Part shown: positions 1 to 6,520 of the stretch, in pieces
Layout of the letters: every line of letters starts with the position of its first letter
Position numbering within the stretch: the stretch's first letter is position 1
DNA from: JAQBGV01 sp032128395
Lineage (GTDB): Bacteria > Planctomycetota > UBA8108 > UBA1146
Reading direction: 5' to 3'
DNA: 64,000 nt
Assembly: GCA_032128395.1 (NCBI GenBank)
Contig: JAQBGV010000096.1
Span: forward strand, 10,553-74,552
Notes under the pieces: generated by a model
What the model was told of the DNA's origin: nothing
Databases searched by the model: none
What the model saw: the letters and a program-made list of their open reading frames with translations, nothing else
Translations under genes and position numbers: made by a program

Positions 1-616
1 CCGTCTGCATCCCCCTCGTGTGACCGTCGGAGCGCTCGACGCTCAGGCCGGGGAACAGCTCGGCATCGCCATCGACCAGAAGGAGATCGACGTCCTCGAG
101 GGGTTCGATGTTCTCACGGAGGTACGAGGCACGCTCGCGGGGGTTCGGGTCGAGGGCGGTCTCGCGATTCGCACGCTGCAGGTAGTGGCGTGCTTCCGGG
201 AAGGTCGGGACCACTCGATCCGCCCCCTCGCGACGGGTGAGCCCCCCGCAGTGGTCGAAGTGGAGATGCGTGATCACGACGTCGGTCACGCGCCCAGGAT
301 CGACCCCCGCGGCCGTGACCACCTCGAGGAGTGGCGAGGAGCGGACCGCGAAGCGCTCGCGGAATGCGTCATCATTTTTTTCCCCGATCCCTCCATCGAC
401 GAGGACCACCCGGCCAGAAGGAGCGTGTTCCAGGACCAGGAGGCGCATCGCGAGCGGAATCCGGTGATGTGCGTCCGGGGGGATCAGTCGCTCCCAGAGC
501 CCTCGCGGCACCGATCCGAACATCGCGCCGCCATCGAGGGCCAGGGCGCCGCTCCAGAGGGTCCGGACCGACCAATCCCCGACCTGCGCCGAAAATTCTC
601 CGCTACTCTCGGGCAC
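1..616 (-). CDS. MBL-fold metallo-hydrolase, partial (C-terminus outside window)
   Basis: The visible 205 residues are the N-terminal part of a metallo-beta-lactamase-fold hydrolase. The metal-binding signature HLHFDH is at about residues 117-122 and is preceded by the family's VVLVDGGIG strand-turn at about 70-78. A second family feature, DGHTRGMQ, follows just before the window edge and should carry the next metal histidine. The reading frame starts at a GTG preceded by a strong AGGAGG-like site 5-7 bases upstream. Proteins of this shape include quorum-sensing lactonases and uncharacterised thioester or lactone hydrolases; the substrate cannot be told from this fragment. It is transcribed away from the DUF2203 gene. 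The 3' end, including the remaining metal ligands, lies beyond base 1, so whether the enzyme is intact is unknown. Confidence 0.85.
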   Translation of the reverse strand, partial: MPESSGEFSAQVGDWSVRTLWSGALALDGGAMFGSVPRGLWERLIPPDAHHRIPLAMRLLVLEHAPSGRVVLVDGGIGEKNDDAFRERFAVRSSPLLEVVTAAGVDPGRVTDVVITHLHFDHCGGLTRREGADRVVPTFPEARHYLQRANRETALDPNPRERASYLRENIEPLEDVDLLLVDGDAELFPGLSVERSDGHTRGMQT

Positions 617-789
617 GATCCCCTCCTCTTCCTCTGAGATTGTGCAGCTGGAGCCTGGGGGAGAGAAGAGGATGCTCGCACGCGTTGCATCCCTCCGGAT
701 CGAGCACTACCATTCCGGCCGTGCGCTGGGACGCGGGGCACCCGCTTCGCCGGGCGAAACGCGAAGGAACCTCTCGAGAGCGAGTTCGG

Positions 790-1263
790 ATGCAAGCTCC
801 AGCCCTGGGAACCCTGACCGCCGAGGCCGTGGAGGCCCGGATCCCCCTCCTCGTACGGATCGCACGCGATTCCATCGACACGTTCGAAGCGCGTCGTGAA
901 CTTCGGAATCGACGGCGGAGCGCCGGTCGCGGGGTTGAATCGGGCCGTGATCCAGAGGATTCGAACTCCCCCTCTTCCGAGGAGCTCGCACTGCGGGACG
1001 AGGAGAGACGGCTCTCGCAGGCCCTCCTGGCCCTCGAGCGGGAGGTCGAGCAGCTCGGAGGTACCCTGGTCGCTGCGGAATCGGGGACGATCGAGTTCCC
1101 ATCCATCCTCGGAACCCGACTGGTGCTGCTCTCCTGGCGTCCCGGGGACGAACGGGTCTCCCACTACCGCGATCTCGACTCGCCCTCCGAGGAGCGACGA
1201 ACCCTCCCGGGGATCGAGAACGCCGAGCCGGAAGAGCCACCGGGAGCAGAAACCTCCGACTAG
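790..1263 (+). CDS. DUF2203 family protein
   Basis: A 157-residue soluble protein matching the DUF2203 pattern. It has an N-terminal helix that begins LTAEAVEARIPLL, a charged central helix (about 62-95) and a C-terminal block with IEFPS, LLSWRPGDERVSHY and RDLDSPSEERRTL. This last block corresponds to the family's conserved segment of the type DFP...LCWklGE..V.yWHd...G...R. The function of the family is not known. The ATG was chosen because it begins the recognisable domain; no good ribosome binding site is visible, and the frame is open upstream, so the start is uncertain. The gene lies 128 bases before the thioredoxin gene on the same strand. Confidence 0.7.
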   Translation: MQAPALGTLTAEAVEARIPLLVRIARDSIDTFEARRELRNRRRSAGRGVESGRDPEDSNSPSSEELALRDEERRLSQALLALEREVEQLGGTLVAAESGTIEFPSILGTRLVLLSWRPGDERVSHYRDLDSPSEERRTLPGIENAEPEEPPGAETSD

Positions 1264-1391
1264 GCGGACGCCGTCCTCTCGGGAACCCGAATGTGGAGTC
1301 GCCCGTTCCTGCCGACCCGACTATGCAGAGAACACATTGGAGTGGAACGCACCCGCAGCCGTGAGAGCTCGGGCGCCCGGAAGGAGACCAC

Positions 1392-1721
1392 GTGGCCGGC
1401 GAAATCCTCGAGATCACCGATGCGAACTTCCAGAGCGAGATCATCGACAGCGGCGCACCCGCCGTCCTCGACTTCTACGCGACCTGGTGCGGCCCCTGCA
1501 AGACGATCGCGCCGATCGTCGAGGAGCTCGCTGCGTTGTACGCCTCTCAGGGTGTGAAGATCGGAAAGGTCGATATCGACGTCTCCGGTGATCTCGCCTC
1601 CCAATACGACATTCGTGGCGTCCCGACCCTGATGTTCTTCAAGGGCGGCGAGAAGGTCGACCAGATCGTGGGCGCTCAAACGAGGAACGTCATCGAGTCG
1701 AAAATCAAAGAGCTGCTCTAA
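1392..1721 (+). CDS. trxA: Thioredoxin
   Basis: A 109-residue classical thioredoxin, the cytoplasmic dithiol reductant for ribonucleotide reductase, peroxiredoxins and membrane relays such as DsbD. The active site WCGPC is at residues 32-36, followed by KVDIDVSGDLASQYDIRG and the cis-proline segment GVPTLMFF. It starts at GTG with an AAGGAGACCAC ribosome binding site directly upstream. Its length and all landmarks are those of bacterial TrxA. It converges with the ccm operon; the intervening 106 bases hold a long palindrome. In this window it is the natural electron donor for the membrane protein DsbD encoded near 28-30 kb, which is inference from family knowledge. Confidence 0.96.
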   Translation: MAGEILEITDANFQSEIIDSGAPAVLDFYATWCGPCKTIAPIVEELAALYASQGVKIGKVDIDVSGDLASQYDIRGVPTLMFFKGGEKVDQIVGAQTRNVIESKIKELL

Positions 1722-1727
1722 CAGCGC

Positions 1728-1774
1728 GTTGAAATAGTGCTTCCGATCCAAGGGATCGGGAGCACTATTTCAAC
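1728..1774. repeat. 47-base near-perfect palindrome, dispersed repeat copy 1
   Basis: The arms GTTGAAATAGTGCTTCCG and CGGGAGCACTATTTCAAC extend to a 22-bp stem with one mismatch around an AAG loop. It begins 6 bases after the trxA stop and lies between convergent genes, so it could end transcription in both directions, although no T-run follows. A related, degraded copy lies at 27354-27390, so it is better read as a dispersed palindromic element than as a dedicated terminator. Confidence 0.7.
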
Positions 1775-1827
1775 GGACGGCGAGCAGGGGCCGGCCGCCG
1801 GGTGGTGATCAGACTCTCTTCGCATGG

Positions 1828-2076
1828 TTATTCGGCGCGTTTCTCGAGCTCATCCAGTCGGCGCTCCAGGAACTCGATCTCTTCCCGGAGACCAGCATTC
1901 CGCCGCATCGACAGCACGATGAAGATCACCACCAAGCCGAAGACGATGCCGTAGGCGAGGGTCACCTTGCCTCGATAGTCCACCGGGGCTTCCGGCTCAC
2001 CGGGGCCTTGCGCGATCGCGAGCGCCGGCGCGCACACGATGACCACCCCGAGGAGGAGCGGGAGGAATCGTCTCAT
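1828..2076 (-). CDS. Small membrane protein at the end of the ccm operon, CcmD-like
   Basis: An 82-residue protein with a cleavable-looking signal (MRRFLPLLLGVVIVCAPALA), a second hydrophobic helix at about 44-62 (LAYGIVFGLVVIFIVLSM) and a basic then coiled-coil tail (LREEIEFLERRLDELEKRAE, about 67-82). Its ATG overlaps the ccmC stop as ATGA. CcmD is a small helix protein placed after ccmC in System I operons; it stabilises the CcmABC-CcmE complex. Position, size and topology fit that role, but CcmD has almost no sequence signature and the signal-like first helix is unusual, so the call rests mostly on context. Confidence 0.6.
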   Translation of the reverse strand: MRRFLPLLLGVVIVCAPALAIAQGPGEPEAPVDYRGKVTLAYGIVFGLVVIFIVLSMRRNAGLREEIEFLERRLDELEKRAE

Positions 2077-2801
2077 GCCGAGTCTCCTTCCTCGATCCCC
2101 CGCACCCGCGCGAGGACCGTGTCGAGCCGCTCCTTCGAATCTTGGCGGGCGAGCCGCCAGCGGTAGAGGAGCAGGTAGAGGGTGAAGAACGCCAGAACCC
2201 CGAACCAACGGGTCTGAGAGATGCTCGGGTCGGAGCCGAGGTCGTCGAAGGTCTCGGGGTGCGAGCTCTTTCCGAACCACTCGACCGCGTAGTGGACCAG
2301 CGGGATGTTGATGTACGCAAGGATGCCGAAGATCGCGGCAAATCGACGGCGCTTCAGCGAGTCCTCGACCTGATTCTGCAGAAGAACGTATCCCGCGTAG
2401 GTCAGCCACATGATGGCAGCGGACATCAGACGCGCGTCACTCCAGTCCCACCAGGTGTTCCACGCAGCAGAGGCCCAGGTCGAGCCGGTCGCCACGGTCA
2501 CACTGCAGGTGAGAAGTCCGACCTCCCCCGCGGCACGCGCGCGACGGTCCCAGGCGGGGCTCCCCGTCCGCAGCACCGCGATGCTCGCGACCAGAACTAT
2601 TGTGAAGAAGACCAGACAGGAGAGCGCGGCGGGGAAGTGGTAGTAGAAGATCAGGTAGCTCTGCTCGATCTTGCGGATCGAGAACGGAACGTAGTTCGCG
2701 ATCATGTAGTTGAGCGCCGAGACCATCACCAGCGCTGCGGCCGCATGGATCAGAAAGCTCGGATGCACCCTTGGCGAACGCACTTCCGACACCGCGACCA
2801 C
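2073..2801 (-). CDS. ccmC: Cytochrome c maturation protein CcmC (heme handling)
   Basis: A 242-residue polytopic membrane protein of the heme-handling family. It carries the tryptophan-rich WWD signature, here NTWWDWSDARL at about residues 114-124, in the loop that presents heme to CcmE. Flanking histidines suited to axial ligation are present (FYYHFPAAL at about 52-60 and VHYAVEWF at about 173-180). Five to six hydrophobic helices are visible, as expected. The start is GTG, one base after the ccmB stop; other in-frame GTGs follow within a few codons, so the exact start is soft. The stop overlaps the next gene by four bases, indicating translational coupling. Confidence 0.93.
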   Translation of the reverse strand: MVAVSEVRSPRVHPSFLIHAAAALVMVSALNYMIANYVPFSIRKIEQSYLIFYYHFPAALSCLVFFTIVLVASIAVLRTGSPAWDRRARAAGEVGLLTCSVTVATGSTWASAAWNTWWDWSDARLMSAAIMWLTYAGYVLLQNQVEDSLKRRRFAAIFGILAYINIPLVHYAVEWFGKSSHPETFDDLGSDPSISQTRWFGVLAFFTLYLLLYRWRLARQDSKERLDTVLARVRGIEEGDSA

Positions 2802-3485
2802 CTATCCGTCGAAATCCGCGACGACCAACTGGAACAGGATCTGCCCGGCCGCGATGTAGACCAGGTCGAATGCGGCGATCATCGCGATCTCTCGGGAACC
2901 GATCTCGAATCCGCGGAGCGCCTGGGTCGTCAGGCTGACCACCGCCTTGAAGAAGGGGATCAGGAGCGGCAGGAGAAGGAGCCGCAACAGCACGTCACCC
3001 CCCCGGATCGATCGGGTCATCGCCGCGAGGGTGACCCCCACCGCCACGAACCCGAGTGTCCCTACCCACGCTGCGAGGAGCACGATCGCCACCGTGGCCA
3101 GATCGGTGCGAACGTTGTAGAGCACCAGGAACGCGACGAGCACCACCGTTTCCATCGCCGCGACGAAGATCCAGGTCGAGGCGAGGCGCGCGTAGTAGAT
3201 CGTGGTTCGCCCGACCGGCGAGAGGAGAAGACCCTCGAGGACGCGCTCCTCTCCTTCGCGGCCAAAACTTCGCTCGATCCCGATCGTTCCCGCGAGGAGG
3301 AACACCGTCCACAAGATCCCCGGCTGCGCCTTGACCGCCGTCTCGGTGCTCGGATCGATCGCGAACGAGAGCACGAACAGGGTGACCAGCGCGAAGAGCA
3401 CCATGCTGACGACAGTCTCGCCGCGACGCAGCTCGCGCACGCACTCCCAGCGTACGAGCGCCCCGAACGCGCGCAGGGCGTTCAC
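2802..3485 (-). CDS. ccmB: Cytochrome c maturation protein CcmB (ABC permease)
   Basis: A 227-residue membrane protein with about six hydrophobic helices and the CcmB-type opening (ALVRWECVRELRRGETV at about 9-25, then FALVTLFVLSFA). The segment GREGEERVLEGLLLSPV at about 75-91 is the family's conserved cytoplasmic loop. With CcmA it forms the ABC transporter whose ATP hydrolysis releases holo-CcmE from CcmC. It starts at GTG in a GTGA overlap with the ccmA stop, and the next gene starts one base after its stop. Confidence 0.92.
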   Translation of the reverse strand: MNALRAFGALVRWECVRELRRGETVVSMVLFALVTLFVLSFAIDPSTETAVKAQPGILWTVFLLAGTIGIERSFGREGEERVLEGLLLSPVGRTTIYYARLASTWIFVAAMETVVLVAFLVLYNVRTDLATVAIVLLAAWVGTLGFVAVGVTLAAMTRSIRGGDVLLRLLLLPLLIPFFKAVVSLTTQALRGFEIGSREIAMIAAFDLVYIAAGQILFQLVVADFDG

Positions 3486-4231
3486 GACGCCCCCTCCTCG
3501 CCGGCCGCGGACCAGGTACCGCGAGCGGTGCGGCGGGAAACCGTGCCGCGGTCGAGCCAGGTGACGCTGTGGCAGAGACGCTCCGCTCGGCGCAGCTCGT
3601 GAGTGACGAGGAGCACCGTCCTCCCCTCGCGAACCCTCTCGTCGACCATCGATTCGACGAGCGCACACCCCTCGGGGTCGAGCCCGGTAAAGGGTTCGTC
3701 GAGGATCAGCAGCTCCGGATCTGGGAGCAATGCACAGACGAGGCTCGCTCGCTGGGCCATTCCCCGCGAGAAGGTGCGGAGCGGATCGCGACGCCGCCAG
3801 CTCAGCCCGACGCGCTCGAGGAGGGCATCTCTGCGAATGCTCGGGATCCCGCCGCCGTGGAGGTCCGCGACGTACGCGAGGGCGTCGGAGAGGGAGAGGT
3901 TGCGGGGGACGAGCGGTTGGTCGAGCAGAACTCCGAGGCGCGCGCGCACCTGCGCCCCCTCGGCCGGCACCTGGAACCCGCACACCTCGAGCTCGCCCTC
4001 GCTCGGCTGGAAGAGTCCGCACACCAGCTTCAGGAAGGTGGTCTTCCCCGAACCGTTCGGCCCGAGGATCCCGTGGCAAGTCCCGGCGGCGACCTCGAGA
4101 TCGAGATCGCGGAGCGCCTTGCGCTCGCCGTAGCGCTTCCCGAGTCCCTTCGCCACGATGACAGGATCGATCACCGGAGCACCGACCGCCGGCGACGGTG
4201 CCGTAGCCGGGTCTGCGGGAGAAGAAGTCAA
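3482..4231 (-). CDS. ccmA: Heme exporter ATP-binding protein CcmA
   Basis: An ABC ATPase of about 249 residues. Visible landmarks are Walker A GPNGSGKTT, a degenerate signature FSRGMAQRASL, Walker B LLILDEPFTGLDP and the switch histidine in LLVTHE. It energises the CcmABCD complex. The TTG start overlaps the preceding stop as TTGA; a GTG at 4174, closer to the start of the domain (VIDPVIVAKGLGKRYG), is an alternative because the first 19 residues are low-complexity. The stop overlaps ccmB. Generic ABC exporters look similar, but the ccmB and ccmC neighbours make the assignment firm. Confidence 0.9.
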   Translation of the reverse strand: MTSSPADPATAPSPAVGAPVIDPVIVAKGLGKRYGERKALRDLDLEVAAGTCHGILGPNGSGKTTFLKLVCGLFQPSEGELEVCGFQVPAEGAQVRARLGVLLDQPLVPRNLSLSDALAYVADLHGGGIPSIRRDALLERVGLSWRRRDPLRTFSRGMAQRASLVCALLPDPELLILDEPFTGLDPEGCALVESMVDERVREGRTVLLVTHELRRAERLCHSVTWLDRGTVSRRTARGTWSAAGEEGAS

Positions 4232-5607
4232 CGCTTCGTCCCGTTCAGCTCGGATCGGACGATGCGGGCGATCTCCTTCACCTGCAGCATCAAGGTCTGG
4301 GGCGACGCATCTGAATTCTCGATGATCTCGTCGAGACGCTCGAGAATGGTCGAGCGATTCGCCCCAAGACGGGTGAGTTCTCGTTCGAGGTCGTCCTCCG
4401 TCAGCTCTCCTCGCTCGCGCAGTCCATGCAATTGCGCGACGCGCGCCTCTCGGCCGCTCGTCGATGCACGTTGCCGCGCGATCGCGATCCCTCCCCAGAT
4501 CGGCAACGCGAATGCCGCCAGGATGATGAGCGTCATCACGATCGTCTGTGAGGAGATCCCCGGCGGACCGAACCGGACCGGGACCCTCACCTTTCCGTGG
4601 GCGGGGATCCGCGGGCTCGAGAACATGTTCACGGTCTTCTGGACGTCCGGCATTTCGCGGGTCCCTCCCGAAACCAGTGGGGGGACATCCCAAGCCGAGG
4701 CCGTGTCGGCATCGTGCGTGAACACTCCCTGCTCGATGGAGAGCTGCAACACCTGGGTATCGACGATCGCCTCGAGGCCGAGGTCGAAGAGCTCCCCTCG
4801 GACGACCTCCTGGTGGTAGATCCCCATCAGGAGGCCGTTCTCGACCGGGAAGACCGGCTGGGTCAACGGCACGCCGTACCCCCAATGAGAGACCTGGCGC
4901 GCCTCGAGCTCGAGAGCGGCCTCGGTGCCGATCATCAATTGGAGGACTACTGCGCCCTCGGGGACCGGGAAGAGGAAGCCGACTCCCGGCTCGTCCGGTG
5001 GCCCGGTGAACACTTCGAAGCCGCCGTTCTGGTACTGGACGATCTGTCGTACCTGAACCATCGCACTCTCCCCCTCGGAATCTTGCCCCGGGGCGAGGGT
5101 GACGATGCGGATCACCGCTTGCTGAAGAGTCGAGTGGTCATCGGTCACGCGGTAGAGGGGGAGCTGCCCCCCGGCGGGGGCCATCTGCTGCTCCTTCGCG
5201 AGGTATCGACGACCATCGACCGCGGTTGCGCTCACCTGGTACGGCGAGCCGAGCCGCCGCAGGCCGAGATCGAGGATCACCCGTCCCTCGGCATCGCTGC
5301 GGCCGCGAGTGATCGCTTCTTCTGCGTCGGGGGTGAAGCTCCGGACTTCGACCTCGGCGCCCGAGAGCAGGTGATCGAGGGCTCGTGGCTCCGCGCCGGC
5401 GCCGTGCTGTGGGCTCGACTCGAACATCGCGGTACGGTCGATCAGCTGCAGCTCGAGCCGCACCGGGATCGGCTCGGTCGGTAGCGTCTCGGAAACCCGA
5501 GGCATCGGGGGACCTGCGTGGGGCGAAGGGGCTTGCCCCACGAGGGTCCCCCCGGCCAGAAGACCCACTGCGAGAAAAACGGCGCACCCCACCGCAAACC
5601 GGATCAT
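4228..5607 (-). CDS. Uncharacterised secreted/anchored protein inside the ccm operon
   Basis: I do not recognise this 459-residue protein. It has a signal peptide (residues 1-25), a long extracytoplasmic part of about 320 residues with beta-rich, carboxypeptidase-regulatory-like stretches (GRSDAEGRVILDLGLRRLG at about 105-123), one transmembrane helix at about 352-377 (IVMTLIILAAFALPIWGGIA) and an 80-residue charged cytoplasmic tail with coiled-coil character (RERGELTEDDLERELTRLG). Tails with an ELTxDDxExEL pattern also occur in CcmI/CcmH-like assembly proteins. It overlaps the gene before it (ATGA) and ccmA (TTGA), so it is translated as part of the operon. Inference: a periplasmic accessory of cytochrome c maturation, possibly presenting apocytochrome. 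Confidence 0.75.
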   Translation of the reverse strand: MIRFAVGCAVFLAVGLLAGGTLVGQAPSPHAGPPMPRVSETLPTEPIPVRLELQLIDRTAMFESSPQHGAGAEPRALDHLLSGAEVEVRSFTPDAEEAITRGRSDAEGRVILDLGLRRLGSPYQVSATAVDGRRYLAKEQQMAPAGGQLPLYRVTDDHSTLQQAVIRIVTLAPGQDSEGESAMVQVRQIVQYQNGGFEVFTGPPDEPGVGFLFPVPEGAVVLQLMIGTEAALELEARQVSHWGYGVPLTQPVFPVENGLLMGIYHQEVVRGELFDLGLEAIVDTQVLQLSIEQGVFTHDADTASAWDVPPLVSGGTREMPDVQKTVNMFSSPRIPAHGKVRVPVRFGPPGISSQTIVMTLIILAAFALPIWGGIAIARQRASTSGREARVAQLHGLRERGELTEDDLERELTRLGANRSTILERLDEIIENSDASPQTLMLQVKEIARIVRSELNGTKR

Positions 5608-5900
5608 CCCCGTTCCCCTTCCGTGCCGACCCCGAGCTCCTTCAAGCGGCGGTAGACCGCGGCGGTCTCGGCGAGGTAATCGCTCCGGAGCTCCTCATAC
5701 TCGCTCGCGCCGATCGTTCCCGCCTCGTGCTCGTGCTCGAGGTCCTTGAGCGCGCGGAGCAACTTTCCCCGCTCCGCGATGAGCTGTTCCTCGACCGTCG
5801 ACTCCTCGCGCGGAGCCCACGAGCGCTTCACCCCGAAGACCGGGGAGAGAATCCACCCCAGGATGGCGAGAGCGACCACGATGAAGAGCACGAGCCACAT
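5604..5900 (-). CDS. Small membrane-anchored coiled-coil protein, CcmI N-terminus-like
   Basis: A 98-residue protein: one N-terminal helix (MWLVLFIVVALAILGWILSP), then a helical charged region with RALKDLEHEHEAGTIGASEY and EELRSDYL. This resembles the N-terminal membrane module of CcmI/CycH, where one helix is followed by a short D/E-rich helix pair before the TPR domain, but no TPR part is present. It lies between ccmH and the unknown 459-residue protein, overlapping the latter by four bases (ATGA). In System I, CcmI binds apocytochrome and partners CcmH and CcmF, and this gene may be a reduced version. That assignment is inference from context and pattern. Confidence 0.65.
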   Translation of the reverse strand: MWLVLFIVVALAILGWILSPVFGVKRSWAPREESTVEEQLIAERGKLLRALKDLEHEHEAGTIGASEYEELRSDYLAETAAVYRRLKELGVGTEGERG

Positions 5901-5926
5901 GGGAGTTTCCCAATCCGGAACCAGGT

Positions 5927-6520
5927 CTACTCGATGGAATCGAGATCACTCTCGATCCGAGCGATCTCCTCGGGGGCGAGGTCGGTCTGGAGGCGACGCC
6001 GTTCGCTGCGTGCTTCCGCCCCGGCCTTCTGCCAACCGAGTATGACGTACCCTGCGAACAGTCCACCGACGATGAGCGCGGCGACCGGGAGGATGTACAA
6101 CCACTTGCCGGTGCCCGCCCAACCGGGGTTCGATCGCACCTGCGACCCGTACTTCTGCTCCATGAAGGTGAGGATCGCCTCGTCGCTGCTCCCCGCCTGC
6201 ACCATCTGCAGGATCTCCTGCTTCTGCGGGTCGGCGCAGCCGTCGAGGCAACTGGCGAGGGTCCGCGTCCAATTCTCATCGGGACACGCACACATCACCT
6301 GCTTCGAGATGCGCTTCACCGACGTGTGCACCTCAGCGCTGCTCGGGACGAGAAGAGGCTCGGCGCGACCGCGCTCGCCGTGCCCGGTCGAATCGTCTCC
6401 TCGAGAAGTCCCCGTCGGCACACCGGTCGAGTCCTGGGCCGAGAGGTCCGAGGGGAGGGCCACCGACAGGACGACCGCGAGTCCGGCGAGCATCGCTGTG
6501 CGCAAGAGCTCAGTCCGCAA
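5927..6520 (-). CDS. ccmH: CcmH-like thiol protein of cytochrome c maturation
   Basis: A 197-residue protein with a signal peptide, a periplasmic Cys domain and one transmembrane helix at about 141-163 (LYILPVAALIVGGLFAGYVI). Classical CcmH has LRCxxCQ. Here the equivalent site reads VMCACPDENW (C77, C79), followed by C91 and C95 in ASCLDGCADP, the multi-Cys variant seen in many non-proteobacterial CcmH proteins. The rest matches the family: EILQMVQAGSSDEAILTFM, EQKYG and a Pro-rich lead into the helix. CcmH reduces the apocytochrome CxxCH disulfide or holds the apocytochrome for CcmF. The start is a TTG overlapping the end of ccmF by 11 bases; an ATG ten codons later is possible. Confidence 0.82.
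   Translation of the reverse strand: MRTELLRTAMLAGLAVVLSVALPSDLSAQDSTGVPTGTSRGDDSTGHGERGRAEPLLVPSSAEVHTSVKRISKQVMCACPDENWTRTLASCLDGCADPQKQEILQMVQAGSSDEAILTFMEQKYGSQVRSNPGWAGTGKWLYILPVAALIVGGLFAGYVILGWQKAGAEARSERRRLQTDLAPEEIARIESDLDSIE

Noticed and set aside
940..985. tRNA-like T-arm (GGATTCGAAC) inside the DUF2203 gene
   Set aside because: No acceptor stem, D-arm or anticodon arm can be drawn around it on either strand, and the region is coding.
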